A DNA stretch of 64,000 nucleotides from Mangrovimicrobium sp048323675. GTDB taxonomy: Bacteria > Pseudomonadota > Gammaproteobacteria > Pseudomonadales > Halieaceae. Below are positions 17,238-25,582 of this stretch, in pieces (positions within the stretch are counted from its first letter, which is position 1; each line of letters starts with the position of its first letter). The translations under genes were made by a program, and so were the position numbers. Under the pieces are notes generated by a model. The model was not told the DNA's origin, ran no database searches, and saw only the letters and a list, made by a program, of their open reading frames with translations. Where the stretch lies: the NCBI RefSeq assembly GCF_048323675.1, contig NZ_JBLWFK010000004.1, positions 1 to 64,000 of the forward strand, in the 5' to 3' direction.

Positions 17238-17351
17238 GGTCTCTCCTGGTTCGCCCCCGCGCGCGGGCTCCCGGTCTGTGGGGAGCTGCCGCGGGAACGA
17301 TGCGCGCTCGGGGCGCGCTCCCTCCTGGCATGGTGTCGGCCCGCGCAAAGG

Positions 17352-17367
17352 GCCGCCGGCCGGCGGC
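17352..17367. other. GC-rich perfect palindrome between prfB and lysS
   Basis: A 16-base perfect palindrome (GCCGCCGG-CCGGCGGC) lies 22 bases beyond the prfB stop. With a second GC stem near 17311-17327 it may end or slow prfB transcription before lysS. No T-run follows. Confidence 0.35.
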
Positions 17368-17389
17368 ACCTGCGGTTCAGGGCCGGTGA

Positions 17390-18488
17390 TTACAAACCGC
17401 TTTTCAGCGAAGCTTCAATAAACAAGTCCAGGTCGCCATCCAGCACCGCCTGGCAGTTGCTGGTCTGGACACTGGTGCGCAGGTCCTTGATGCGCTGGTC
17501 ATCCAGCACGTAGGAGCGGATCTGGCTACCCCAGCCGATGTCGGACTTGCTGTCCTCCATGGCCTGCTTTTCCGCGTTACGCTTGAGTATTTCCTGCTCG
17601 TAGAGCCGCGCCCGCAGCATCTTCCAGGCCTTGTCGCGGTTCTGGTGCTGGGAGCGCTCGCTCTGGCAGGCCACCACGATACCGGTTTCGATGTGGGTAA
17701 GGCGCACCGCCGAATCGGTCTTGTTGATGTGCTGGCCGCCGGCGCCGGAAGCCCGGTAGGTGTCTTCACGCACCTGGGACTTGTCGACCTCGATCTCGAT
17801 GTTGTCGTCGATCTCCGGGGATACGAAGACCGAGCTGAAGGAGGTATGCCGGCGGTTGCCGGAGTCGAAGGGCGACTTGCGCACCAGGCGGTGCACGCCG
17901 GTTTCGGTGCGCAGCCAGCCGAAGGCGTACTCGCCCTGGAAGTGGATGGTCGCGCTCTTGATGCCGGCCACGTCGCCCGCGGAGGCTTCCTCCAGGGTGG
18001 TCTTGAAGCCGTGGGCCTCGCCCCAGCGCAGGTACATGCGCAGCAGCATCTCGGCCCAGTCCTGGGCCTCGGTACCACCGGAGCCGGCCTGGATGTCGAG
18101 GTAGGCGTTGTTGGGGTCGTTTTCGCCGCTGAACATGCGGCGGAACTCGAGTTGCTCCAGCTGTGCTACCAGCGACTGGATATCAGCGGCGATCTCCTCG
18201 ACGGAGCCTTCATCGTCCTCGGCGGCGGCCATTTCCAGCAGGTCCGAGGCATCGGCGGCGCCGCTGTCGAGCTGCTCGATGGTGTGGACGACGCTCTCCA
18301 GCGAGGCGCGTTCACGGCCCAGTTCCTGGGCGCGTTCGGGGTTGTCCCAGACGCTGGGTTCGGCGAGTTCGAGCTCTACTTCGGCCAGTCGATCCTTGCG
18401 ATTGGCGAAGTCAAAGATACCCCCTGAGCACGTCAGTACGCGCTTCGATGTCCTTCAGGGTCTGTACAAGGGGGTTGATCTCCAGCAT
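17390..18488 (-). CDS. prfB: peptide chain release factor 2, with programmed +1 frameshift
   Basis: The 25-codon leader frame starts at ATG 18488 (MLEINPLVQTLKDIEARTDV) and ends at TGA 18413-18411. The main frame resumes at GAC 18412 after the T at 18413 is skipped. The joined product has 365 residues, the same as E. coli RF2. The SPF codon-recognition tripeptide is at 205-207 and the catalytic GGQ at 250-252. RF2 terminates at UGA and UAA; at low RF2 the ribosome slips and makes more RF2. A naive annotation would miss the first 25 residues or call the gene disrupted. Confidence 0.98.
18410..18425 (-). promoter_or_regulatory. RF2 programmed frameshift site
   Basis: Read on the minus strand, AGGGGG-TAT-CTT-TGA-C: an internal Shine-Dalgarno-like AGGGGG three bases before the slippery CTT, with an in-frame UGA followed by C, a weak stop context. 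It is identical to the known E. coli prfB element. Confidence 0.97.
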
Positions 18489-18638
18489 GTCCGGGGGCTC
18501 GTGTGTAAATTCTGGGGCGCGCATTTTACCTTAGCGGGGGCTTTGGCTCTAGCCTCGATATTGGGCTTCCTGAACAGGTGGTTACATGCCACTTTACGCG
18601 AACATCACAACTCAGGCCTCGGCCCCGGAGCACGGCGC

Positions 18639-18746
18639 GCGACAGGATTTGCCCCGCCGGAACACGCCAAAAAGCGCACATCCCTGTGCAGGCTCGGTCG
18701 GCGACGTCCTGTCGCCTCACGGTTCCTGCGGGGCAAATCCTGTCGC
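18639..18746. repeat. structured interspersed repeat, copy A
   Basis: The outer arms 18639-18663 and 18722-18746 are 25 bases each and complementary except for one position. They enclose a 58-base core (18664-18721). On the minus strand the core equals that of copy B at 20327-20384 except for two bases, both in the tetraloop of an inner GCACA/TGTGC hairpin. The arms differ strongly from those of copy B but keep self-pairing. An inner GGCGAC/GTCGCC hairpin is also conserved. It occupies the 308-base gap between prfB and the sulfurtransferase stop; nothing else is evident in that gap. Confidence 0.85.
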
Positions 18747-18796
18747 ACGCCCCCTACTTCATCGCGAGATTCAGGCTGGCAATCGCTCTGGGTGAT

Positions 18797-19603
18797 CTAC
18801 AGATACGAACACCAGTCGCTCCAGCTGCCAGGGTACAGGATCGCATCCTCCCTCCCCAACTGGACCAGGGAGAACAGGTTGACGCAGGCGGTGACCCCGG
18901 AGCCGCAATAGACGACAAGGTGTTCCGCCGTCAGGGTGTCGCCCCAGTGGGCGCGCAGGGCGGCTTCGTCCAGCAATTTTCCGGCGGGGTCGGTCACGCC
19001 CTGCCAGGGGTGGTTGACGGCGCCGGGGATATGTCCGGCGACCGGATCGATGGGCTCGATCTCTCCGCGGTAGCGCGCATTCTCCCGGGAGTCCACCAGT
19101 TGCGCGCCGGCGGCCAGCCGGCCGGGCAGGTCGGCGAAGTCGGCGCGCAGGCGGAAATCGGTGGGTGCAGGACTCTCAACCGGGCTGGCGGCGGGCGCCT
19201 CGCCCTGCTCGACGGCCCTGCCCGCGGCCTGCCAGGCTGCGAAGCCGCCGTTGAGCAGGCGCGGCTGGCGGTAGCCGAGGCTGCGCATCATCCACCACAG
19301 GCGGGCGGCGTAGGCGAAGCGGGAATCGTCGTAGGCGACCACCGGGGTGTCCGGGCCAATGCCCAGCTGTGCCAGGGTTGTGGCGAAAACCGCGGGGTCG
19401 GGCAGCGGGTGACGTCCGCCGTGGGTGCCGAGCGGGCCGGACAGGTCGCGGTTGAGGTGCAGGTAGCGGGCGCCGGGGATGTGCCCGGCCAGGTAGGCCC
19501 GCTGGCCGGCTTCGGGGTCGCCGAGATCGAATCGGCAATCGACTATGACGGCATCGTTATCCGACGCCAGTTCCTCTACCTCGATCACTGCATTAGCTGT
19601 CAT
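18797..19603 (-). CDS. sseA: thiosulfate/3-mercaptopyruvate sulfurtransferase
   Basis: The protein has 268 residues with two rhodanese domains. The N-terminal one is inactive, with FDLGDPEAGQRAYLAGHIPGARYLHLNRDLSG as its CH2A-type signature. The C-terminal one carries Cys233 in CGSGVTA. That CGSGVTA loop is typical of mercaptopyruvate sulfurtransferases rather than thiosulfate:cyanide rhodaneses (CRxGxT). It transfers sulfane sulfur to thiols or cyanide. It is bracketed, together with the divergent DUF2244 gene, by two inverted copies of a structured repeat. Confidence 0.92.
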   Translation of the reverse strand: MTANAVIEVEELASDNDAVIVDCRFDLGDPEAGQRAYLAGHIPGARYLHLNRDLSGPLGTHGGRHPLPDPAVFATTLAQLGIGPDTPVVAYDDSRFAYAARLWWMMRSLGYRQPRLLNGGFAAWQAAGRAVEQGEAPAASPVESPAPTDFRLRADFADLPGRLAAGAQLVDSRENARYRGEIEPIDPVAGHIPGAVNHPWQGVTDPAGKLLDEAALRAHWGDTLTAEHLVVYCGSGVTACVNLFSLVQLGREDAILYPGSWSDWCSYL

Positions 19604-19735
19604 GCTCCGCCCTCGTTCCCGGATAGGGGGATGCTAGTCGACCCGCGGAATTTTCACTAGACTTTCTCCTGCAGGGCTGGCCCCTGCCGGGGAAGGGTAT
19701 CGACACAGCAGCGGCAAACCGCGGAGGGTTCCGGC

Positions 19736-20239
19736 ATGGTCTCAAGCTCCCGCTCGAACAATCGCCTGGTCATCATCGCCCGGCCCAACCAGTCCCAGAG
19801 CTGGCGCGCCAACCTCTATGTCCTGCTGGCCCTCAGCGTACCCTGCCTGGGCGCCGGCATCGGCTTTACCCTGCTCGGGGCCTGGCCGATCCTGCCGCTG
19901 GCAGGCCTGGAAATGCTCGCCCTGGGCTCCGCCCTCTACTTCGTCCAGTGGAAGCTGCAGTACCGCCAGGTAATCACCTTCAGTGCGGACAAGGTGCAGA
20001 TCGAGAAGGGCTACTATTACCCCCGCCGCAGCTGGCTGTTCCCGCGCAAATCGACCGGCCTCGCGGTCGAGTCGGAGCGCCACCCCTGGGATGGCCCGTC
20101 ACTGGCGTTGCACGATGCCGAACAGCAGGTGCGGATCGGCGAGTTCCTCAGCCGGGAGGACGCGATGGCGCTGCTGGAGCTGTTGCGGGGAGAATTGCGA
20201 ATCAACAGTCACGCACCCAGTCAATCCAGGAGCTTTTGA
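19736..20239 (+). CDS. DUF2244 membrane protein
   Basis: The protein has 167 residues. Two membrane helices (~27-47 and ~50-70) are followed by a soluble beta-rich domain (ITFSADKVQIEKGYYYPRRSWLFPRKSTGLAVE, then HPWDGPSLALHDAEQQVRIGEFLSREDA cut by a short loop). This layout is that of the DUF2244 family, often found near cytochrome oxidase genes; none is nearby here. The function is unknown. It is divergent from sseA and followed by repeat copy B. Confidence 0.85.
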   Translation: MVSSSRSNNRLVIIARPNQSQSWRANLYVLLALSVPCLGAGIGFTLLGAWPILPLAGLEMLALGSALYFVQWKLQYRQVITFSADKVQIEKGYYYPRRSWLFPRKSTGLAVESERHPWDGPSLALHDAEQQVRIGEFLSREDAMALLELLRGELRINSHAPSQSRSF

Positions 20240-20298
20240 CCTCCCCCAACTACCAATTAGTGCAATGCGGATCGAAGCTCCATAGTTATGGATTGGGT

Positions 20299-20412
20299 AG
20301 CGTGCAGGAGCCTTGCCCGCTGAAACCGTGAGGCGACAGGACGTCGCCGACCGAGCCTGCACATCGATGTGCGCTTTTTGGCGTGTTTCAGCGGGCAAGG
20401 CTCCTGCACGCT
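20299..20412. repeat. structured interspersed repeat, copy B
   Basis: The arms 20299-20326 and 20385-20412 are perfect 28-base reverse complements around a 58-base core at 20327-20384. The core holds hairpin GGCGAC (20332-20337) / GTCGCC (20343-20348) and hairpin GCACA/TGTGC (20359-20372). Compared with copy A the core is inverted and differs at two bases, while the arms differ at many positions, each change matched in the opposite arm. It sits in the 355-base gap between the DUF2244 gene and rimO, upstream of the rimO promoter. Confidence 0.87.
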
Positions 20413-20533
20413 CAGACGCGAAAAGAACTATTTCAGCAAACAACGTGGCATTGGCACGTATTTCCCCGTATGCGCCGACCCCGGCAGTCCAGGGTCGACG
20501 CATACTCGAGTCCTGTGCGTAATTCACACTCCC

Positions 20534-20564
20534 TTGGCGACCCAAGTACCTACTGCTGTATAAT
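20534..20564 (+). promoter_or_regulatory. sigma-70 promoter for rimO
   Basis: TTGGCG (20534-20539) and a perfect TATAAT (20559-20564) are 19 bases apart, about 30 bases before the rimO ATG. The spacer is long, but the -10 is ideal. Confidence 0.6.
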
Positions 20565-20594
20565 TGAGGGCCTTCCCTCCCCCCAATCAGCAAC

Positions 20595-21920
20595 ATGACA
20601 GACTCTCAACGACAGAAAGTGGGTTTCATCAGCCTCGGCTGTCCCAAGGCCCTGGTGGATTCCGAGCGCATCCTCACCCAGCTCAAGATGGACGGCTACG
20701 AGATCGTGCCCAGCTACGAGGACGCGGAAGTCGTGGTGGTGAACACCTGCGGCTTCATCGACAGCGCCAAGCAGGAATCCCTGGACGCCATCGGCGAGGC
20801 GATGAGCGAGAACGGCCGGGTGATCGTCACCGGCTGCATGGGCAAGGGCGATGACGCCGCCTCCATTCGCGAGTTGCACCCCAAGGTGCTCTCGGTGACC
20901 GGCCCCGCGGCCTACGAGGAAGTGGTCGGCGCGGTTCACCAGTTCGTGCCGCCGAGGGCCACCCACGACCCCTTTGTCGACCTGGTGCCGCCCCAGGGTA
21001 TCAAGCTGACCCCGCGCCACTACGCCTACCTGAAGATTTCCGAGGGCTGCAACCATCGCTGCAAGTTCTGCATCATCCCGGCCATGCGCGGTGACCTGGT
21101 CAGCCGCCCGATCGGTGAGGTGATGGACGAGGCGGAGCGCCTGGTGAAGGCCGGGGTGCGCGAGCTGCTGGTCATCTCCCAGGACACCAGCGCCTATGGC
21201 GTGGACCTGAAGTACCGCACCGGGTTCTGGCAGGGGCGGCCGCTGAAAACCCGCATGTACGAGCTGTGCGATGCGCTCGGCGAGTTCGGCATCTGGGTGC
21301 GCCTGCACTACGTCTACCCCTACCCCCATGTCGACGACATCATTCCGCTGATGGCGGAAGGCAAGATCCTGCCCTACCTGGACATCCCCTTCCAGCACGG
21401 CAGCCCCGAGGTTCTCAAGCGCATGAAGCGCCCCGCCGCGGCCGAGAAGTCCCTGGACCGCATCCGCGCGTGGCGGGATATCTGCCCGGACCTGACCCTG
21501 CGCAGCACCTTTATCGTCGGCTTCCCCGGCGAGACCGATGCCGAGTTCGAGATACTGCTCGATTTCATCCGCGAGGCCCGCCTCGACCGGGTCGGCTGCT
21601 TCCAGTATTCGCCGGTAAAAGGCGCCGCCGCCAACGACCTGCCGGACCACGTACCCGAAGAGCTCAAGCAGGAGCGCTGGGAACGCTTCATGGCCCTGCA
21701 ACAGCAGATCAGCGCGGAGAAGCTGCAGGAGAAAATCGGCAAAACCATCGAGGTACTGATTGACTCGGTGGACGAGGAAGGCGCCATCGGTCGCTCCACG
21801 GCCGACGCCCCGGAAATCGACGGCAAGGTCTACCTCGACGGCGCCACCGACCTGCAGCCCGGCGATTTCGTCGAGGGCGAAGTGACCGGCGCCGACGAGT
21901 ACGATCTCTGGGTCGGCTGA
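20595..21920 (+). CDS. rimO: ribosomal protein S12 methylthiotransferase
   Basis: The protein has 441 residues. The N-terminal methylthiotransferase domain binds one 4Fe-4S cluster through Cys16, Cys52 and Cys81. The radical-SAM domain carries the second cluster on Cys152, Cys156 and Cys159 (GCNHRCKFCIIP), and a C-terminal TRAM domain follows (GKTIEVLIDSVDEEGAIGRS region). The opening ISLGCPKALVDSE distinguishes RimO from MiaB. It adds a methylthio group to the conserved Asp of S12. rsmE follows 7 bases later, so both probably share the promoter. Confidence 0.98.
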   Translation: MTDSQRQKVGFISLGCPKALVDSERILTQLKMDGYEIVPSYEDAEVVVVNTCGFIDSAKQESLDAIGEAMSENGRVIVTGCMGKGDDAASIRELHPKVLSVTGPAAYEEVVGAVHQFVPPRATHDPFVDLVPPQGIKLTPRHYAYLKISEGCNHRCKFCIIPAMRGDLVSRPIGEVMDEAERLVKAGVRELLVISQDTSAYGVDLKYRTGFWQGRPLKTRMYELCDALGEFGIWVRLHYVYPYPHVDDIIPLMAEGKILPYLDIPFQHGSPEVLKRMKRPAAAEKSLDRIRAWRDICPDLTLRSTFIVGFPGETDAEFEILLDFIREARLDRVGCFQYSPVKGAAANDLPDHVPEELKQERWERFMALQQQISAEKLQEKIGKTIEVLIDSVDEEGAIGRSTADAPEIDGKVYLDGATDLQPGDFVEGEVTGADEYDLWVG

Positions 21921-21927
21921 GCCGGCG

Positions 21928-22635
21928 GTGAACCTCCTGCTGTTCGAAGCCGGTGAACGGGACGGCGCCGGCCTGCTGCGCATCCGCGGGCCGCGCCTGG
22001 CCCACATCCGCGAGGTTCACGGCAAACAGGCGGGCGACCGCATCCGGGTCGGCGAAATCGGCGGTCTCATCGGCGAAGCCGACATTCTCGCCTGCGATGA
22101 GCGCGAGGCCGTGCTGGCGCCGCAATTGCAGTTCCCGCCGCCGGAAAAGCTGCCGGTGATACTCGTGCTGGCCCTGCCGCGGCCGAAAATGCTGCGCCGC
22201 GTCCTGCGCAGCGCGGCCGAAATGGGCGTGGCCGAACTGCACCTGGTCAACACCTGGCGGGTGGAAAAGAGCTACTGGCAGACGCCGGTACTGGCCCCGG
22301 CCACCCTGCGCGAGTACCTGCTACAGGGGCTGGAGCAGTCCCGCGACACTATGCTGCCTTCGGTTCACCTGCAGCGCCGCTTCAAGCCCTTTGTGGAAGA
22401 CCAGCTCCCGGCGCTGCTGCAGGGGCGCCGCGGCATCGTCGCCCACCCCGGCAATCACCCGCCCTGCCCGCGCGGTATCGAGGGCGAGGCCCTGCTGGCC
22501 ATCGGGCCGGAGGGCGGATTCATTCCCTACGAAATAGACCTGCTCGGGAAGGCCGGCTGCGAGGCCGTCAGCCTGGGCCCGCGCATCCTGCGCGTGGAAA
22601 ACGCCGTTACCGCACTGCTGGCCCGGCTTTTCTGA
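21928..22635 (+). CDS. rsmE: 16S rRNA (uracil-1498-N3)-methyltransferase
   Basis: The protein has 235 residues from the GTG at 21928. An N-terminal PUA-like domain (residues 1-70) precedes a SPOUT knot. Typical RsmE segments are visible: ALPRPKMLRRVLRSAAEMGV, the knot motif LAIGPEGGFIPYEID, and LGPRILRVENAVTALLA at the C-terminus. It methylates U1498 of 16S rRNA with SAM. It is in an apparent operon with rimO and converges on msrA. Confidence 0.97.
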   Translation: MNLLLFEAGERDGAGLLRIRGPRLAHIREVHGKQAGDRIRVGEIGGLIGEADILACDEREAVLAPQLQFPPPEKLPVILVLALPRPKMLRRVLRSAAEMGVAELHLVNTWRVEKSYWQTPVLAPATLREYLLQGLEQSRDTMLPSVHLQRRFKPFVEDQLPALLQGRRGIVAHPGNHPPCPRGIEGEALLAIGPEGGFIPYEIDLLGKAGCEAVSLGPRILRVENAVTALLARLF

Positions 22636-22667
22636 TCCCCCGCCCTTGCCGGGCAGTCAATCAGGGC

Positions 22668-23321
22668 TCAGGACAGTACGCCCCGGGGACAACTCACCCC
22701 GGTGCCGCCGAGGCCACAGTAGCCGCCGGGATTCTTGGCCAGGTATTGCTGGTGGTATTCCTCGGCATAGTAGAACGGCGGCGCGGGGACAATCTCGGTG
22801 GTAATCTCGCCAAATCCGGCTTCGGACAGGGCCAGCTGGAAGGCCTCCCTGGACGCTGCGGCCTGGGTTGCCTGCTCATCGCCAAAGGTATAGATACCCG
22901 AGCGGTACTGGGTCCCGAGGTCATTGCCCTGGCGCATGCCCTGGGTGGGGTCGTGCCCCTCCCAGAACACATTGAGCAACTCGGCATAGCTGATTTGCGC
23001 GGGGTCGAATACTACCTGCACGACTTCGTTGTGCCCGGTCATCCCGCTGCACACCTCCTGGTAGCTGGGGTTCGGGGTAAACCCCCCGGCGTAACCGGCG
23101 GCCGTAGTGAACACGCCCGGGAGCTGCCAGAATTTGCGTTCCACCCCCCAGAAACAGCCCATACCGAACATCGCGGTCTGCAACGACGCCGGAAACGGCC
23201 CGCGTAGGGGATTGCCGTTGACGAAATGGGTTGCCGGCACGGGCATTGCCTGCTCCCGTCCCGGCAGGGCATCCTGCTCACTGGGCATGAGGTGTTTTTT
23301 GCGGATATCGAACAGCGACAT
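22668..23321 (-). CDS. msrA: peptide-methionine (S)-S-oxide reductase
   Basis: The protein has 217 residues. The catalytic Cys56 is in the GCFWGVE signature. The resolving cysteines lie in the C-terminal GGYCGLGGTGVSCP, the E. coli MsrA pattern. The N-terminal extension of ~45 residues also matches the long E. coli form. It reduces methionine-S-sulfoxide in proteins using thioredoxin. It is a single gene, convergent with rsmE. Confidence 0.97.
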   Translation of the reverse strand: MSLFDIRKKHLMPSEQDALPGREQAMPVPATHFVNGNPLRGPFPASLQTAMFGMGCFWGVERKFWQLPGVFTTAAGYAGGFTPNPSYQEVCSGMTGHNEVVQVVFDPAQISYAELLNVFWEGHDPTQGMRQGNDLGTQYRSGIYTFGDEQATQAAASREAFQLALSEAGFGEITTEIVPAPPFYYAEEYHQQYLAKNPGGYCGLGGTGVSCPRGVLS

Positions 23322-23479
23322 GGTGTTTTCTCCAGATGACAGGGGCCGAACGTTGCATTCGCACGCGGCTCGGATACAGTAGACAGCTCAGGGGCCGGGA
23401 ATTCAAGAGTGCCCCGGCGCGCGGACCGAGCAGAATTTGGCCGCGGCGTTGAACGAACAGCGTCACAACGCTGTCACAG

Positions 23480-23498
23480 AGGAAAGCTAGGCTTTCCT
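23480..23498. other. perfect 8-bp stem-loop upstream of the quality-control cluster
   Basis: AGGAAAGC (23480-23487) and GCTTTCCT (23491-23498) pair around a TAG loop. It lies about 44 bases before the first ATG of the rightward cluster and could be a leader hairpin or an operator. No T-run follows. Confidence 0.3.
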
Positions 23499-23541
23499 CA
23501 CTGGCGCCGGACAGTTGCGCCGCAAATGGAACAAGAAGGAT

Positions 23542-23736
23542 ATGACACTGAGAACAGAACAATTCAATGCAAGCGAACTGTGCAGCCGCAAACTCTGGCA
23601 ATTGATCAGCAGCGAGGAGCGGGCGGCAATTTCCGCACAGGAACTGGAACAGGCCATCGACGAACTGGCCAACCGTCGCCACTATCTGGCGGAACTGGCG
23701 CAAATCGGTAAACTGGACGCTTTACGGAAACACTGA
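23542..23736 (+). CDS. small conserved-looking protein of unknown function
   Basis: The protein has 64 residues from ATG 23542 (AGAAGG just upstream); a TTG at 23515 would add nine residues. It is helical and charged, with no signal or membrane segment. I do not recognise the family. It leads a six-gene co-directional run with short gaps that ends in HtpX and an HtrA-like protease, so a role in that group is possible but unproven. Confidence 0.55.
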   Translation: MTLRTEQFNASELCSRKLWQLISSEERAAISAQELEQAIDELANRRHYLAELAQIGKLDALRKH

Positions 23737-23762
23737 AGGCCGCCCCACCGCGGCGCCACGCA

Positions 23763-24449
23763 ATGCCCAAGACCCCAGCGCGCCGATCCTCAAGTACAGA
23801 AATCACCCGCTTCCTGCAGAAAAGCAGGGCTATCACCCGTTTCCAGGCCGGCAAAGCGCGCCTGCTCTTCAGCCTCGACGCCACTGCCAGCCGCCAGCCC
23901 ACCTGGGATCACGCCAGCCACCTGCAGCAGGAGATGTTTCGCGCGGTACAGGACAACAACGCCCTGAGCGTCCAGCTGTGCTACTACCGGGGTTTCGGCG
24001 AATTTCACGCCAGCCGCTGGACCGGCGATGCACAGGAAATCACCCGCGCCATGGCCCGGGTGCACTGCGAGGGGGGGCACACCCAGATCGAGCGACTACT
24101 GCGCCACGCCCTTGCCGAGCACGGCCAGGAGAAAATCCGCGCCCTGGTGTTTATTGGCGACGCCCTCGAGGAAAATCCCGACACACTGTGCCAGCTCGCC
24201 GGCCAGTGCGGCCTGCTGCAACTGCCCTTGTTCGTCTTCCAGGAGGGCCGGCAGCCGGCGGTGGAGCAATGCTTCCGCGCCCTGGCCAGGCTCAGCGGCG
24301 GCGCCTGGGCCAGCTTCGACCAGAGCAGCGCCGCCACCCTGGCCGCACTGCTGCGGGCCGTCGCCAGTTACGCCACCGGTGGCGTCGCCGCACTGGAGAA
24401 ACAGGGCAACGAGAGTGCTAAACTGCTGCTGCAACAAATCAAGCACTGA
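23763..24449 (+). CDS. von Willebrand A-like domain protein
   Basis: The protein has 228 residues. After a basic start, the strand LLFSLDATAS gives an Asp39-x-Thr41-x-Ser43 metal-site motif, followed by alternating helices and strands ending in IRALVFIGDALEENPD, as in VWA Rossmann folds. No transmembrane segment is seen. Homologous-looking VWA genes often sit next to membrane J-protein genes, as here (36 bases before the next start). It probably acts as a metal-dependent adaptor. The client is unknown. Confidence 0.72.
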   Translation: MPKTPARRSSSTEITRFLQKSRAITRFQAGKARLLFSLDATASRQPTWDHASHLQQEMFRAVQDNNALSVQLCYYRGFGEFHASRWTGDAQEITRAMARVHCEGGHTQIERLLRHALAEHGQEKIRALVFIGDALEENPDTLCQLAGQCGLLQLPLFVFQEGRQPAVEQCFRALARLSGGAWASFDQSSAATLAALLRAVASYATGGVAALEKQGNESAKLLLQQIKH

Positions 24450-24484
24450 CTGAAGCACAGACTGACTTAAGCACAGGGAGCACC

Positions 24485-25195
24485 GTGCCCCGATTGATTC
24501 TTCTGGTGGCGATTGCCGCCGCACTGTACATCCTGATCCGCCGCGCGCAGGCCGCGCCTCCCCACAAGCGGCGTGGCGAGTACCTCAAGCTCGCACTCGG
24601 CATTACCGTGGGTGTGGTCGTGGTGCTCGCGCTGACGGGTAAAATGCACTGGATCGGCCTCGCCATTACCGGCCTGCTGGTGGCACTGCGCCAGCTGGCA
24701 CCGGTCCTGATCCGCCTGTTTCCCATGCTCTCCCAGCGATTGGGGCAATCCGGCCCGCGCCCGGGGCAGACCTCCACCGTAGCGACCGAGCTGTTGCGCA
24801 TGCAACTGGACCACGACAGCGGCGCGCTCAGCGGCGAAGTCCTGCAGGGGCATTTCCAGGGCTGGCGGCTGCAGGACATGAACCGCGAGCAACTCGATGA
24901 ACTGCTCGACTGGTGCCGGGGCCAGGATGAGGATTCCGAGAACCTGCTCCTGAGCTACCTCGAACAGCGTTTCCCCGGCGCCGGCACCGGTGGGAACCGG
25001 AGCAACACCGACCCCTCATCCGGCGACATGAGCCGGGACGAAGCACTGGCCATCCTCGGCCTGGGCAAGGACGCGAGCGACGAGGACATCGTCAGCGCCC
25101 ACCGGAAATTGATGCAGAAACTGCACCCGGACCGCGGCGGCAACGACTACCTTGCCGCCAAAATCAACCAGGCGAAGGACTTCCTGCTGGGTTGA
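24485..25195 (+). CDS. membrane-anchored J-domain protein
   Basis: The protein has 236 residues from GTG 24485. One or two N-terminal hydrophobic helices (LILLVAIAAALYILI; LALGITVGVVVVLAL and IGLAITGLLVAL) are followed by a helical middle region. A short C-terminal J domain comes last (MSRDEALAILGLGKDASDEDI) with the HPD triad at His214-Asp216. J domains stimulate Hsp70 ATPase, so this should recruit DnaK to the inner membrane. Placing the J domain at the C-terminus is the Tim14/DjlA-like arrangement. It is part of a cluster with HtpX. Confidence 0.85.
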   Translation: MPRLILLVAIAAALYILIRRAQAAPPHKRRGEYLKLALGITVGVVVVLALTGKMHWIGLAITGLLVALRQLAPVLIRLFPMLSQRLGQSGPRPGQTSTVATELLRMQLDHDSGALSGEVLQGHFQGWRLQDMNREQLDELLDWCRGQDEDSENLLLSYLEQRFPGAGTGGNRSNTDPSSGDMSRDEALAILGLGKDASDEDIVSAHRKLMQKLHPDRGGNDYLAAKINQAKDFLLG

Positions 25196-25270
25196 ACTGG
25201 CCCGAAATGGCCCCATTCACACTGTAACCCTATTTCGCCGCAGCGCGGCCCACGAGGAACTGTACGCACC

Positions 25271-25570
25271 ATGAGCGATGTATATGTCATCCGCAATCAA
25301 CACGGCCACTACTGGGGCAAGGCAAAGGAATGGGTGAGCGGCCAGGAGGCCAAAGCGGTACACCGCGCAAAGCACGAAGACGATGCCATCAACACCCTGT
25401 TCGAACTCTCCTCCAAGGACGTCGAGTTGCGCGGCAAGGTGGTCGCCGCCGAGCTGTCGGAAAGAGGCGAGCCGATTATCGAGTCCAGCCAGGTGCCCCT
25501 GCCCGGACTGGACGCTCCTGCGGAACCGGAGAGCGAGTCCGGGGTCGAAACCGCCGATCAATCCAACTGA
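25271..25570 (+). CDS. small hypothetical protein
   Basis: The protein has 99 residues. The N-terminal ~70 residues look folded (VYVIRNQHGHYWGKAKEWVSG, then NTLFELSSKDVELRGKVVAAEL) and the last 25 are acidic and disordered. I do not recognise the family. It lies 75 bases after the J-protein gene and 12 bases before htpX in the same direction, so it is probably co-transcribed. Confidence 0.6.
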   Translation: MSDVYVIRNQHGHYWGKAKEWVSGQEAKAVHRAKHEDDAINTLFELSSKDVELRGKVVAAELSERGEPIIESSQVPLPGLDAPAEPESESGVETADQSN

Positions 25571-25582
25571 GGCTCAAGCCCG

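Noticed and set aside
17238..17369. 44-codon N-terminal extension of lysS
   Set aside because: Pro/Gly/Arg-rich filler from GC-rich intergenic DNA; the ATG at 17237 has an excellent AGGAGAG site and a normal family start.
18601..18760. CRISPR-like or tRNA-like structure in the prfB-sseA gap
   Set aside because: There are no multiple repeat-spacer units and no tRNA consensus (no TTC loop or acceptor stem); it is a single branched palindromic element with one further copy.
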